From Brassica napus (lineage: Eukaryota; Streptophyta; Magnoliopsida; Brassicales; Brassicaceae), in contig NC_063438.1 in assembly GCF_020379485.1 (NCBI RefSeq), positions 2,170,001-2,234,000 of the forward strand: a stretch of 64,000 nucleotides of DNA. Reading direction: 5' to 3'. A program made the position numbers and the translations under genes. The stretch's first letter is position 1, and every line of letters starts with the position of its first letter. Shown piece after piece: positions 39,232 to 52,596 of the stretch. The notes beneath the pieces are model-generated. The model was not told where the DNA came from, did not search any database, and saw only the letters and a program-made list of their open reading frames with translations.

Positions 39232-42019
39232 ATGTCTAGAATACCCTCCCTCCTCCGTTTTGCTACCATCTTGTTCCTCTTCTCTTCCTCCTCCTCTTCC
39301 GCCGATCAACGTCTCCACTCTCGCCACTTACTCCACCAACCCTTCTTCCCAATCCCCACCGCCGCTCCACCGCCGTATCAACCACCACCACCCTCCTCCG
39401 AACCCCCCTCGCCTTCCCCACGCTCCCACCACCACCACAAGAACCATCCAGAGACGCCTCCACCTCACGAGAAACACCCTTTCTCCTCAGCCTCAAACCC
39501 TCCACCTCCACCTCCTCCTCCGCCATCTCCGCCCCATCCAAACACATTCTTCCCATCTTCCGACCCATCCTCACCCACCTCTCACCCCCCACCATCCCCA
39601 TCTCCTCCACACCGAGCTCCAGTCCCCACTTTCCCCGCCAACATCTCCTCCCTCGTCTTCCCAACCCACAACAAACCTCACAACAGCAACCCTCACGTAG
39701 CCAAACTCCTCGCCATAACCATCGCCGTCGTCTCCGCCGCCATCCTCCTCTCTCTCCTCGCCGTCGCCACCATCTTCCTCCGCCGCCACCGCCGCCGCGC
39801 CTCCCCCGCCAAATCCACAAAAACAGACGCTCGCCACCTCTTCAACGCCGCTCCCTCCGACGTCCCTTTGAAACACAAACAGCCGCCGAAGTACGCTTCC
39901 TCCAACACCTCCTCGGAGTTTCTCTACTTGGGCACTCTGGTTAACTCCGGTTTAGTAGACCAGCAGAAGTCTCCCGGAAGCGTCGCCGGCGTCTTGGACT
40001 TACCACCAGCTCAGGGCTCTTCCTCCTCTACTCCCTCTTACTCGCAGTACCAGAAGCTAGGCTCCCCGGAGCTCCGTCCTCTCCCTCCTCTGCCCAAGCT
40101 TCCGGTTTACACTCCTAACTACAGAAGCACCGAGCTGTTGAACCCTAAAGGACAAGACTTTGACGGAGACGACAACGAAAACGACGAGTTTTACTCTCCG
40201 AGAGGTTCTCCGGTTCGTAAGCAGAGCCCGCCACGTGTCAATAACTCGGGCTCTCAGGGAACAAGTTTGAAACCTCCCAAGTCTTCTCTTAGTCCTCGTC
40301 TCTCGCTGAACAGCTCAAACGGCAGCGTTTCGAAGAAACCCGTTCCGACAAGACCGCCACCTCCCCCTCCGCCGCAGATTCATGTGCTTCCGGCTACCAA
40401 CTCTGTTTCGGAGGAGAAAGATGAGACCTTTAAACCAAAGTTGAAGCCTTTACACTGGGACAAAGTTAGAGCAAGCTCGAGCCGTGTTACTGTGTGGGAC
40501 CAAATCAAGTCAAACTCTTTCCAGTAAGATTTTACATAAAAGTCTTAGTCTTTACTTCACGTGAGTAAGATAATGATTGTTTGGTTTTTTTTTTATTGTA
40601 GAGTGAATGAAGAAATGATAGAGACATTGTTCAGAGCTAATGATCCAACTTCAAGAACAAAAGAGTCTGTTACTACAGATGTTGTTCAATCTACGAGTCA
40701 CCAGTTTCTTGATCCAAGAAAGTCACACAACATTGCTATTTTGCTTAGAGCTCTTAATGTAACTGCTGATGAAGTGTGTGAAGCTCTTGTAGAAGGTGAT
40801 AATCACACCCCCACTCTCTTGTTACTAATGCACTAGTTACCATGACATTTGTGTTGTTGATGAATCAGGTAACTCGGATGCGCTTGGATCCGAGCTACTC
40901 CAATGCCTGCTTAAGATGGCACCTACCAAAGAAGAGGAAGACAAGCTCAAGGAGCTTAAAGAGGATGATGATGAGTCATCTCCTTCCAAAACTGGACCTG
41001 CAGAGAGATTCCTTAGACAATTGCTCAACATTCCTTTGGCTTTCAAGAGGATCAACGCAATGCTTTACATTGTCAACTTCGAATCAGAAACCGAGTACCT
41101 TAAAAGATCCTTCCACACCCTCGAGGTAACACCTCTACTTGCCCTCTCATTAGTCTTATGCTAAAGAAACTGAACATTTAAAACTTTTCAGGCTGCTTGT
41201 GGTGAGTTGAGGAACACTAGGATGTTTTTGAAGCTTCTAGAAGCGGTTCTCAAGACCGGGAACCGGATGAATATAGGGACTAACAGAGGAGACGCGCACG
41301 CTTTCAAGCTTGACACACTCTTGAAGCTGGTGGATATCAAAGGAGCAGATGGGAAGACAACCTTGCTGCACTTTGTGGTTCAAGAGATTATAAAATCAGA
41401 AGGTGCTCGCGTCTCCACTACTCCAACTCAAAGCCCTGTAGGCGTCAACATGGCCGAGCAATCAGCGTTCCAAGACGACCTAGAGCTGAAGAAACTTGGG
41501 TTGCAAGTTGTCTCAGGTCTCAGCTCTCAGTTAACAAACGTCAAGAAAGCAGCTGCGATGGACTCAACTTCCCTCAGCGACGAAGCAGCTGAACTCTCCA
41601 AGGGGATAACGAAAGTTAAGGAAGTAATCATGGAGCTGAAGCAAGAGACAGGTGTAGAGAGGTTCTTGGACTCGATGAACTCGTTCTTGAACAAAGCTGA
41701 GAAGGAGATCACAGAGGTACAGTCACATGGAGACAATGTCTTGAAGATGGTTAAAGAAGTGACAGAGTACTTCCACGGGAACTCGGAGTCTCATCCTTCT
41801 CGCATTTTCACCGTGGTCAGAGACTTTCTGACGGTTCTTGATCAAGTGTGTAAAGAAGTCGGTCGTGTAAACGAGAGAACAGTGTACGGTTCCGTGCCAC
41901 GAGCTTCAACTTCGAACCAGGTCGTCACGCCGCTTTTCCCAGTGGCTAACAATGACAACAACTCAGAGAAGAGTCACTCGGGTTCTCTAGACCAAGAGGA
42001 AGATGAAGACTTGTTCTAA
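39232..42019 (+). CDS. FH2: Type I plant formin, FH2-like (4 exons)
   Basis: Exons are 39232-40523, 40602-40795, 40869-41125 and 41192-42019, giving 856 residues. It has a signal peptide ([20 protein letters not shown]), a Pro-rich wall-facing segment and one transmembrane helix (about residues 157-184, [20 protein letters not shown]). The cytosolic side has a short FH1 stretch ([11 protein letters not shown]) and the FH2 actin-nucleating domain from about residue 400 ([16 protein letters not shown]). The conserved [19 protein letters not shown] block is intact. Type I formins nucleate actin at the plasma membrane and link it to the cell wall. It corresponds to Arabidopsis At2g43800 by order. 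Exon 1 is notably C-rich on the coding strand, which produces large spurious antisense ORFs. Confidence 0.95.
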
Positions 42020-44498
42020 GTGAAAACGATTGGTTCGGTTTGCATTCTAGTGTGTGTTTTGGTTTCATGTGATCCGTACGTACTGAAGAGACATGTTATG
42101 TGTATTTATTTAAATATTGATAGGTGAGAATTTTGTAATGAAAGTTATTAGATTTTGAAAAGTGTTCCTGTCGGATTGTGCAAGTTGCTATCGAGTTCTG
42201 TATGTTAGATATTGACGTGTATATGTCACGTGTAGATGTATTTAATTATTGACAAAAAAATATAAAGATGGCGGGAAAATGATTTTATGAGTGGGCCCTC
42301 AATATTGGGCCTTTATAATTTATACAATTCTTTAAAAATTGGGCTTGGTCATTGTTAGTCCATCCGTGGTTCAGTTCGGTTCCTTCCAGGTTCAGATCGG
42401 ATCAGAGTTGTTACTAATGTTTGAAATCGTCCAAAAAATATTCACAAATCTAATTAAAATTAGTTAAACTATCTAAATTAACCAAAAAATAATAACAAAT
42501 AAAACAAACTAATATTTTGAATATTCTAAAATATCTAAATCATCTTAACATATATAAAACATTAACATATTTAACTAATTTTGGATATTTTTGGATCTTA
42601 GTTTGGATTTCGGTTAGGTTTGAATTATAACCAAATTCCAAAATACTAAGCTTATAGTTCCACTCGGATATTTTGTATAACAGTTTAGATCCGGATTCGA
42701 TTTTTCCAGTTCGGGATTAGGTAAGTAGTTCAGGTTGGGGGTAAAAACACCCAAACCTACTTATAAGCCGCACATTTAAAAAAAACTCCTAAGAAACTAA
42801 AGAATTAAGACCATAGACCTTATACGGTAATCTTAGAGTTAATTAAATTCAGAACAAAAGACAACAGAGCACCCTAATCACATCGCTTCAGGATAAACCG
42901 AAGTGAGCAAGACTGATAGCCTTGAACAAACTACAGACTCATCTCTGATAGCAAGATACATCGACAAGCACATTCGGAACGGTATCAACTCTGTGCGTGG
43001 GAAAACTCACAAGAAATATGATAAGGCAATGCAACTTTGGTTTGCATCGAGATGATTCTCTTGTTACGGGAATAATGAATGGGGAGCAAGAGACACGTGG
43101 AGGAAGATAATTGATCGAGAGTGGCCGTTGAAGGTTGTTACAACAAATGCGTAAGGAAGAAGAAAGGAACACGTGGTGACTTCTTATTAGCTACGCCATG
43201 GATTCTGTTACAAGTTGTTTTCTTTAAGTAGAGGAAGTGAGGATTATAAACGATCATCTGAATTCATTCTTGTAAACTCTTCTAAAGTTGGACTTATGTC
43301 TTTCAATATATCGATTCATTATTTGGAGAAGATCCTTCTCTTTTCGAGATTTTCTACGGGTGAATCTCGTTTCTTCGTTTCTTGAACGTTGATTCGATCT
43401 ATCGGTAACTGGTTTTACCTTTAACATCTCTCTAGCAAAGTAGAATAATGGGTCTTACATATTATCAAACAGAGTCACATTCATTATAAAAACGTTTTTT
43501 GATTTGAATCCAATTTAACATTCATTCAAAAAAAAAAAAAGAAGCTATTTTACAATGAAACAACTCAAATCATTCACATACATGTTTCTTTGACGCCATC
43601 AATTGCGTCACAATCTGATGTCACCTTAACAACATTATTAACGGAAAGAAAACAAGTTGGCATATAATTTATTTAATAACCAGGTTGTATATAAAAGTTT
43701 TGTTTGGCTCAAATGCTCACACCCCTACTAGACATTGACGTTATAACGGTTTGCTTTGATATCAAATTCTCACTATTGTTGTGTCCACTAGACATAATAA
43801 ATTTGCACAGACGATTATAAAATTCTTGATCTGAGTCATACAAAACAATTTGAAATTGGATCCAGTGAAAAGATACAATAAAGTCACACGTTATAGACAA
43901 GTACAAAAAATGTCAGTATTATCATATTGGTGAAGAAGACATCGAATAGATAACTCCTCTTGTTTTTGTCGAGTTCTTATTGTAATTTATAGAACAGTGT
44001 AGAATCTTTTCACTTCTTACTCGTTTTAGGTTTGTCACTTAACGTTTTTTCCGCCTCTAACAAGTAAGATCATGCTTGTCTATAAATTAACAATAAAACG
44101 ATAAAGAGCTAATACATTATTACATACATTCATTTACGTTGTTTTTGTTAAAAATGCTCATTGTAAAGAAACTTTGTTTTTACTTTAGATAATATCTTAG
44201 CAAAAATATAAACAAACAACCGAAACCAAAAGTACTTAAAACTAGGCTGCAAGATTTTTAAACTAATGATTGTTTAACACAGTTCCTAATCATGTAAAAC
44301 AAACGCAAATTGGGTTTCTCTTTCTTATTTCTTGTAAAAAAAATGAGAAGAGAAACAAATACAAAACTCCCTCTTGTTCTGATCTCAAAGCTCTTATCTA
44401 AAGCTAGAACGTGACAAACTTGCCTCTACTCTATATATTCGCATTATATATTTTAACGCATATTCATTTTGGTTAAAGCAAAACATTCTAACTGAGAG
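42020..44498. other. Intergenic region between FH2 and UGT74F2-like gene
   Basis: About 2.5 kb without a gene. At 42340-42740 there are repeated GGTTC/CGG-type motifs in AT-rich sequence, common in decayed Brassicaceae transposon arms. At 43200-43430 a segment starting TGTTACA and ending TTTAACA looks LTR-like, but flanking duplications do not match. The Arabidopsis neighbour between FH2 and the UGTs (an LSM6 gene) was not found. Confidence 0.4.
44432..44438 (+). promoter_or_regulatory. TATA box of the UGT74F2-like gene
   Basis: TATATAT lies 61-67 bp upstream of the start codon in sequence otherwise fitting a plant core promoter. Confidence 0.5.
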
Positions 44499-46254
44499 AT
44501 GGAGATGGAGATGAAGAGAGGACATGTACTAGCAGTTCCATATCCAACTCAAGGACACATCACACCAATCCGCCAATTCTGCAAACGACTCACCTCCAAA
44601 GGTCTCAAAACCACTCTCACTCTCACCACTTTCATTTTCAACTCCATCAAACCCGACCCATCTGGTCCAATCTCCATAGCCACCATCTCAGACGGCTACG
44701 ACCTCCATGGATTCGACTCATCTGCCTCCATCGACGACTACCTCCAAGACTTCAAAACCTTCGGCTCCAAAACCATCGGAGACATCATCCGCAAACACCA
44801 CACAAGTGATAGCCCCATCACTTGCATCGTCTACGACGCTTTCATGCCTTGGGCGCTCGACGTTGCCCGAGAGTTCGGTTTAGCTGCGAGTGTTTTCTTC
44901 ACGCAGTCTTGTGCTGTTAACTACGTTTACTATCTTTCTTACGTAAACCATGGAAGCTTGAAGCTTCCCATTCAAGAACTGCCTTTTCTTGAGCTTCAAG
45001 ATTTGCCTTCTTTTTTCTCTGTTTCTGGATCTTACCCTGCTTACTTCGAGATGGTGCTACAACAGTTCACAAACTTCGAAAAAGCTGATTTCGTGCTCGT
45101 TAATACCTTCCAAGAGTTGGATCTTCATGTTAGTCCTCTCTTCTTACAACTTTCTCAACTATGTCATATTTTATTTCATGTCCCCCCTAGCCATTGTGTA
45201 AGAGGACCGCTCGGACGAAACTAAGAGCATGATTAACCCGGGTTCTTAATTTGGAGTTTTAACTCATGATTTGATATTTTTTTGTTTTTTTTTTTTTGCA
45301 CTTTTCCGGCTAAGAGTCGGGTTTTATATCTCTTATTTAAGAGACGATTCTTTAAAAGTTAAGAAACAGTTCTTACCCGAAGCTAACTCCACCCTAGGAG
45401 CCTGGGTTAATGATGGTTTAATATTACTTGCTGGGGGACTGGGGAAATTAGGGCTTTGGCCCGAACCTCCTGGTATTAAAAAAAATTATTGTTATGTTAA
45501 TGTCCTAACTACTCTGTTTCTGTTACAGGAGAAGGAGTTGTTATCAAAAGTTTGTCCTGTCTTGACAATTGGTCCGAGTGTTCCATCAATGTACTTAGAC
45601 CAAAGGATCAAATCAGACACAGACTACGATCTTAATCTCTTTGACTCGAAAGACTCTTCCTTCTGCACTAGCTGGCTCGACACTAGACCACAAGGGTCGG
45701 TAGTGTATGTAGCATTCGGAAGCATGGCTAAGTTGAACAGTGTCCAGATGGAGGAGCTTGCTTCAGCAATAAGCAACTTCAGCTTCTTGTGGGTTGTCAG
45801 AGAGTCAGAGGAGGCAACAATGCCATCAGGGTTTCTTGAGACAGTGGATAAAGACAAGAGCTTGGTCTTGAAATGGAGCCCCCAGCTTGAAGTTCTATCA
45901 AACAAAGCCATAGGTTGTTTTTTGACTCACTGTGGCTGGAACTCAACTATGGAGGCGTTGACCTTTGGGGTTCCCATGGTTGCTATGCCTCAGTGGACGG
46001 ATCAACCGATGAACGCCAAGTACATACAAGATGTGTGGAAGGCTGGAGTTCGTGTGAAGATGGACGAGGAGAGTGGGATTGTTAAGAGAGAGGAGATTGA
46101 TTTTAGCATTAAGGAAGTGATGGAAGGAGAGAAGAGTAAAGAGATGAAGGAGAACGCGAAAAAATGGAGAGACTTGGCTGTCAAGTCACTCAGCGAAGGA
46201 GGGTCTACAGATGTTAACATTGATACATTTGTAACAAAGGCTCTGAGCAAATAA
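44499..46254 (+). CDS. UGT74F2: UDP-glucosyltransferase, UGT74F2-like salicylate glucosyltransferase (2 exons)
   Basis: Exons are 44499-45128 and 45529-46254, giving 451 residues. The catalytic His is in PTQGHITP (residue 20). The 44-residue PSPG donor-binding box runs about 326-369 (WSPQLEVLSNKAIGCFLTHC ... PQWTDQ), with the final Gln typical of UDP-glucose use. The segment FFSVSGSYPAYFEMVLQQF fits Arabidopsis UGT74F2 (At2g43820) better than UGT74F1. UGT74F2 makes salicylate glucose ester and some glucoside in the cytosol, limiting free salicylate. The start allows Met 1, 3 or 5; I chose the first. The intron is 400 bp versus 136 bp in the paralogue because of a MITE-like insert. Intact. Confidence 0.93.
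45224..45418. mobile_element. MITE-like element in the UGT74F2-like intron
   Basis: About 195 bp with imperfect terminal inverted repeats. The left end GAGCATGATTAACCCGGG (45225 onward) pairs with the right end CCTGGGTTAATGATGGTT (to 45418), with 18 of 24 outer bases matching and further match inside. TAA on the left and TTA on the right hint at a Harbinger-type TWA target, but an exact duplication is not clear. It accounts for most of the extra intron length compared with the neighbouring UGT74F1-like gene. Confidence 0.6.
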
Positions 46255-47140
46255 GTTACTAGAAGAAGTAGCAAAGATGTTACGTGCTCCTAATCACTAT
46301 GCTTTGTTTCTATATTACTCCAGTTGTTTGTCGTAGTTAATTGCTACATTTATGTTATGGAAACTGTTTTTTTAATTACATAAGAAGTTGTTGTAGAAAG
46401 CTTGTCCAGTGTTGGCAGTTGGTCCTACAGGTCTCGTCGCAGCTCCATGCATTGGAATCTATCTGCTTCATTTCCTTCAACGTTTGCATAATATCGATTC
46501 CATTGACAACTATGTATGTTTCTTCTTATTCAACAAAAACAAAAGATGTCTGTACTAGAGAAATATCATTTTTTCAAATAATTATTTGGTGGGCTTATTT
46601 TCATTGGTTTCATATCAAACCGTGATTTTTTTTTACCTGCATGCAAAAAGTTGTACCTACTGCTTAGACACTTTGGGACCAATTGTGATTCTTACTTTAT
46701 TAGGTTTGAACAAATACATAAAAACAAGACTATGAAAAAAGTCATTCTTTTCTATTATTCTTTGTTAGGTTTAACATATACATCACTTGGACTATGGACC
46801 ACGACGTTATAGATAACATTATTTTAAGTTAAAATTGACTAGTAGTCTAGTATTGAACTATTGATTAAGAGAATCTTCCAACTTGATTACTTCCTATTTA
46901 CTTACGTTCCCGTATGACTCTTAACGCTCATCATTTTAGTTCCAGAAAATAACACTAAAACAAGACCATCTCCAGTTTTTTAGACCTCTGACACATTTTA
47001 TTTCCTTGTGAAAGAAAAGAAACTCAGGTTTGTCTTCTTGCTCTCATCACAAGCTGTTGTCTTCTTTTGCAATAATCTTATCAACATAGTCTTTACAACT
47101 TTTTTTTTTGTAAGCAAGAGCGAGAGAGAGAGAGACAGAG
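46255..47140. other. Intergenic between the two UGT74F genes
   Basis: 3' flank of the first UGT and promoter of the second, ending with an (AG)n leader at 47118-47137. At 46395-46440 a stretch resembling the UGT exon 2 start (GCTTGTCCAGTGTTGGCAGT) may be a relic of duplication. No gene. Confidence 0.45.
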
Positions 47141-48626
47141 ATGGAGAAGAAGAGAGGGCATGTGTTAGCAGTGCCTTTCCCAAGCCAGGGACACATCACA
47201 CCGATGCGCCAATTCTGCAAAAGACTTCACTCCAAAGGTTTCAAAGCCACTCACACTCTAACCGCTTTCATCTTCAACACGGTCCACCTCGACCCATCTA
47301 GCCCCATCTCCGTAGCCAAAATCTCCGACGGCTACGACCAGGGCGGCTTCTCATCAGCCGGATCAGTCCCCGAATACCTCCAGAACTTCAAAACCTTTGG
47401 CTCCAAAACCGTCGCTGACGTCATCCGCAAGCATCAGGCTAGCGACGACCCCATCACTTGTATCGTCTACGATTCTTTCATGCCTTGGGCGCTCGACCTC
47501 GCGAGGGAGTTTGGTTTATACGCGGCGCCTTTCTTCACGCAGTCTTGTGGTGTTAACTATGTGAACTATCTTTTTTACGTGAACCGTGGAAGCTTGAATC
47601 TTCCCATAAAGGATTTGAGTTTTCTTGAGCCTCAAGACTTGCCTACTTTCGTCACCCCTACTGGGTCCCACCTTGCTTACTTTGAGATGGTGCTTCAGCA
47701 GTTCACCAACTTCAAAGAGGCTGATTTCGTACTCGTTAATTCCTACAAGGAGCTCGATGTTCATGTTAGTTTATGTCTTAACAACTCTGTTTTATGTCTA
47801 AACTCCTTTGTTTTTTTGTCCTAGTTAGGCTGTTTTTTTTTGACCTAGTTACTATTTTCCCTTAACTATTTTTTATTTTTTTCCTGTTTTCTGTTTATAG
47901 GAGGAAGAGTTGTTGTCAAAAGTTTGTCCTATATTGACAATAGGACCGACTGTTCCATCAATGTACTTAGACCAACAAATCAAATTAGACAACGATAATG
48001 ATTTGAACCTCTTTGACTCCAAAGAGGCTGCCTTATGCACTGCTTGGCTCAACACAAGGCCAGAAAGGTCAGTGGTGTATATAGCGTTCGGGAGCATGGC
48101 TCAGCTGAGCAGCGTGCAGATGGAAGAGCTTGCTTCGGCCGTAAGAAGCTTCAGCTACCTGTGGGTGGTCAGAGCTTCAGAGGAGTCAAAACTCCCATCA
48201 GGGTTTCTTGAATCAGTGGATAAAGATAAGTGTTTGGTTTTGAGGTGGAGTCCTCAACTTGAAGTTCTGTCAAACAAAGCAGTCGGTTGCTTCATGACCC
48301 ACTGTGGCTGGAACTCGACCATGGAAGGATTGACTCTAGGGGTTCCCATGGTGGCTATGCCTCAGTGGACCGATCAACCGATGAATGCAAAGTACATACA
48401 AGATGTGTGGAAGGTTGGGGTTCGTGTGAAGGCGGAGAAAGAGACTGGGGTTGCAATGAGAGAGGAGATTGAGTTTAGCATTAAGGAAGTGATGGAAGGA
48501 GAGAAGAGCAAAGAGATGAAGAAGAATGCAATGAAATGGAGAGACTTGGCTGTCAAGTCACTCAGTGAAGGAGGCTCTACAGATATCAATATTAACATAT
48601 TTGCATCAAAGATTCAAACCAAATAA
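47141..48626 (+). CDS. UGT74F1: UDP-glucosyltransferase, UGT74F1-like salicylate glucosyltransferase (2 exons)
   Basis: Exons are 47141-47764 and 47901-48626, giving 449 residues. The catalytic His is in PSQGHITP (residue 18) and the PSPG box runs about 324-367 (WSPQLEVLSNKAVGCFMTHC ... PQWTDQ). The segment DLPTFVTPTGSHLAYFEMVL and the ISDGYDQGGFSSAGSVPEYL region fit Arabidopsis UGT74F1 (At2g43840). That enzyme forms salicylic acid 2-O-glucoside and also glucosylates anthranilate-type substrates. It lies 0.9 kb downstream of the UGT74F2-like gene in the same orientation, with the intron at the same codon position: a tandem pair older than this species. Intact. Confidence 0.93.
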
Positions 48627-49917
48627 GTAACTTACATGATGAGGTAGCAAAGTTCTCTGCTTCTAATGTCTATGTGGATCTATCTGTTTTCCTCATTCAG
48701 AATAATTTTCTAAGTTGATTCTTCTTTAGTGTCACAAAAAAAAATCGATTTTTCTTTAGTTTGTATTTTCATCATGTGTTTACTTCTCAACCTCCTCAAT
48801 AAAATCACACAAGGAAAATATTGCAAAATATTGTTTTTGAATGTTCTCAAATACACTAGTAACTTATGTCTTCTAAATCTTTGAACCCGACACCAGCGTT
48901 TGGATGCTAACACTCCTCAATAAACCTGCAGATTAAACGATAAAAGGATTTAAAAAGTGGCACTTGTTCTATTGGCCGTTTGGTGGACCATTTGATTAAG
49001 TTTAGTTGTTGAGCTCTGCGCACAAGAATATAATTTATAGGCATATTAGCCAACATACATAGGCTATTACTAGCCATGTGATCTTGAAGTAAAGTCAAAT
49101 TGATTCGTCAAGTGAGAATCAAACTAATTTAACTAAATAAACCAGTGTATGTTTCCGTCGCAATTGCCATTAGCCTTCAGTCGATTTGATTCATGTTATC
49201 TTTGCTATAAAAATGTATGTTTCTAGCTAATGCCTAAGAAAAAAAAGAGAGTATTATGTTTCTAGACTCCGAAACAAGGTCGGCTTGAAAAGTAAACAAC
49301 GCCTTCAATCTTGCGTAGATAATTGCACGAACCAAGAACTGACAAAAAAATTACAAGAACCAAGAACCATCGTTCTTTTTTTGTGCTTTCGATTTTGAAA
49401 TAATTTTTATTGAATAAATTTAACAATTCATTAAAAAAGGAATTTTATTTCTATGGAACAAGTTATGGATTTGAGCAGTGATATATACACTTAGTTGTAC
49501 GGGCGTTTATCTAAATATGCAAGCAATATGATACAGAGCATAAAGAAAAAGAGGTGTATTGACTAGATTTAGAACGTGACACCACAAATTAAAACTATAG
49601 GCGTTTTTGTTGTCTCAAGGCTCATGAAGATCTCATTCACAACTAACTAACAATAAAAGGAAAAATATATATTATCAAATAACAAATTTATACATTGCAT
49701 ATATGGTTATATTCCGCCGAGTTACCGTGCAGGATTTCTTGCATCATGTGACACTCAAATTTCCAACTGTCTCAGATCACTTTTGTTTCTTGGTTTCTTC
49801 TCCAAGTTCAATATGAAGTCAATGTAAAATTTATATTATTTAAGAAAATAAATATGGTTAGAAATTTTGGCATAGCAAAGAAAACTTATAATGTTCTATA
49901 TTTTTTTTGTAACAATA
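48627..49917. other. Intergenic downstream of UGT74F1
   Basis: AT-rich spacer with no recognisable gene. The Raf-like kinase gene expected here from Arabidopsis order was not found. Confidence 0.45.
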
Positions 49918-50339
49918 CAACTATATCTCGACCCGCGCAACTACGCAGATGTTTGTTTTCATTTTTATATACATAAATATTTATTTTAAATCATTAGTAG
50001 TATATATTTTTAAAAGTTTAATCATATATTTAAATATTTATATAACTATTTGAGATATAATAATTAAATAATTTTGTAGTTTATATGTTGTAGTTAATCA
50101 ATTGTTTAAAACCATCATATGTATTTGTTGCTTTTAATTATATATTTATTTTATTATATTAATTTGCATTTAGTTATTAAACAAATTAATATATGCATGA
50201 AACAACATATTTGAAAATTATTTTATATTTAATTTATGTTAAATTTTGATCCGCCTTTCAAAGCTGAATTTCTTTTTAACAATATTTTCTTTTTACTTTT
50301 ATTCATTTTAGATAATATATTATTATATAAAGAAAAATC

Positions 50340-50696
50340 TTAATTGTATACATGTATTATATAGTTTGCTAATGTTAAGTCATTATGTCATCGTATTATA
50401 TTTTTAACATGAATATTTTATATTTATGAAAGTAAATTTTATAAATTTATCGATTTAATATAAATTTATCATTTTCGTTTAATATAATAATTTTATTTTA
50501 ACATGATTGATTATGATTATAAAATAGATAAAAATTGGATAAAATTCTTAATTTTATAAACGATAATTGAATATATATTAATGCACAATAAAAGTTCATT
50601 GCTAATTACAAAATTAGTGAAAATATTTACATAAACTTTTTAAAAATTAAAACATTGTTAAATATTTATCAACAGATTTGTTAGAATAAACTTTAA

Positions 50697-50735
<39 letters not shown>

Positions 50736-51120
50736 AAATAAAAAATATCATGATTAAAGTAGTTACAAATATTTTATATTATTAGCTTTAATGAATACAT
50801 TGTTAATTTTCATACATGTATTATATAGTTTGCTAATGTTAACTCGTAGGACCAACACATTATATTTTTGAACATAAATATTTTTAATTAAAATAAATTA
50901 TATATAAATTTATTAGTTTAATATAATTTTACAATATTTAGCTCAATATAATATTTTTCTTTTAATACGATTGATTATGATGATATAATAGATAAAAATA
51001 AGATAAATTTTTTATTCTTCATTTTAAAAGCGATAACTAAATATATTAATGTATAATAGTATTTCAAAAATAAATACGAAATAATTGAAAATATTTACAT
51101 ATAACTATTCTAGAAAAATC
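50340..51120. repeat. Diverged direct repeats
   Basis: The segment containing CATGTATTATATAGTTTGCT near 50350 recurs near 50813, and the following ~250 bp align loosely in both copies. Period is about 465 bp. This is an old internal duplication. Confidence 0.55.
50703..50732. repeat. (AT)n microsatellite
   Basis: About 15 uninterrupted AT dinucleotides. Confidence 0.9.
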
Positions 51121-51564
51121 ATTTTAACTATTTCTAAAATAAACCTTTTAAGTATCTAATTAATTTTTTAATTATATTAAACTCATGTACAATTTGTATT
51201 AAATTTTTGATGTTAATCTAACATAATATTTTCTAATTAAATTTATTATCTCTAACATTTAAGATTTGTTAATTTAGAGTTTTGTACCACACTGTTAAAA
51301 ATATGCTATTAATATGAATGATCGGTCTACAAATGCTATTTTGAAAGTGATTTATTTTTTTGTTACTAAATATAGTGGTTGGTTTAGTTTTATTTTTCAA
51401 TAATAGATGTATATGGCTGCTTTATTTACAAAAAAGATAATCAATCTTATTTTTATATAGACCATATTTACATATTATTCATTAATGTAATTGTTTGTTT
51501 TTTTATCTTGTGCAATTTTGAAAGTTTAATAGGCATCGTACCAATTTATTTCATTAACATAAAT

Positions 51565-52249
51565 GATAGATGAATGATTGAAAAATTATATTTCACGTGA
51601 ATATTTTATTTTCAGTGTCTTTATTATCAAATTTAGTTGTAGATTTAAGTATTAATTATATAACATGATGAGAATTGCAAATAAAGTTTAACATTGAAAA
51701 ATTCATTGTATATAATCCAAGAGTTTTGGGGTAAAAAATGTCTAAATCACCAATAGACAACATAAGAAACCTCAAAAAAACATAGATAATAAAGAGAAAA
51801 TTCATGTTTAAAAGGACAAAAACAAACATAATGTATTACAATTTCCAGTTTAATAATTTAAATGAAGCAGACATTTTATAAATTAATTCCTTAATATAGA
51901 TTAATCAGATAGATGAATGATTGAAAAATTATATTTCATGTGAATATTTTATTTTCAGTGTCTTTATTATCAAATTTAGTTGTAGATTTAAGTATTAATT
52001 ATATACCATGATGAGAATTGCAAATAAAGTTTAACATTGAAAAATTCATTGTATATAATCCAAGAGTTTTGGGGTAAAAAAGTCTAAATCACCAATAGAC
52101 AACATAAGAAACCTCAAAAAACATAGATAATAAAGAGAAAATTCATGTTTAAAAGGACAAAAACAAACACAATGTATTACAATTTCCAGTTTAATAATTT
52201 AAATGAAGCAGACATTTTATAAATTAATTCCTTAATATAGATTAATCAG
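51565..52249. repeat. 343-bp tandem duplication (2 copies)
   Basis: GATAGATGAATGATTG begins copy 1 at 51565 and copy 2 at 51908. Copies run on to GATTAATCAG at about 51907 and 52249 with very few differences (for example CACGTGAA versus CATGTGAA). Inside the decayed Helitron-like region. Confidence 0.85.
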
Positions 52250-52580
52250 TCAAGTATTAAATTCATAGAAATAATTCGATCTGACATATATGTATGACCA
52301 AAACCTAAAATATGATTATAATCATAAGGAAATTAATATGTAAGTTAATACTAAATTAAACATAATTTGTCTTTAATATTATATAATCTAAGGTTTTAAT
52401 TAGTATTCATGTTTTAATAATAGAGATATCACTAATAATTTGAAACAATAAATTAAATTACTGCATGCAAACTATAAAAATGTTGGTTTTAAAAATATTA
52501 GTAATATAGTAAATATGAAAATTATATACTACTAATCATGTAAATCAAATATTTATATGTATAAAAATAAAAATAATCTT

Positions 52581-52596
52581 CCGCACGGTTGTGCGG
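52581..52596 (+). other. Helitron-type 3' hairpin
   Basis: CCGCAC and GTGCGG pair around GGTT, with TTAG followed by T 12 nt downstream, one base off the usual CTAG end. Confidence 0.55.

Noticed and set aside
39119..39700. 193-codon plus-strand ORF rich in His, Pro and Thr
   Set aside because: An alternative frame of the formin first exon; the 39232 frame has the signal peptide, transmembrane helix and FH2 domain.
39263..39908. Large minus-strand ORFs rich in Arg, Gly and Trp
   Set aside because: Antisense shadows of the C-rich proline-coding first exon of the formin.
43206..43428. Solo LTR (TGTTACA to TTTAACA)
   Set aside because: No matching target-site duplication and no primer-binding or polypurine context; evidence too thin.
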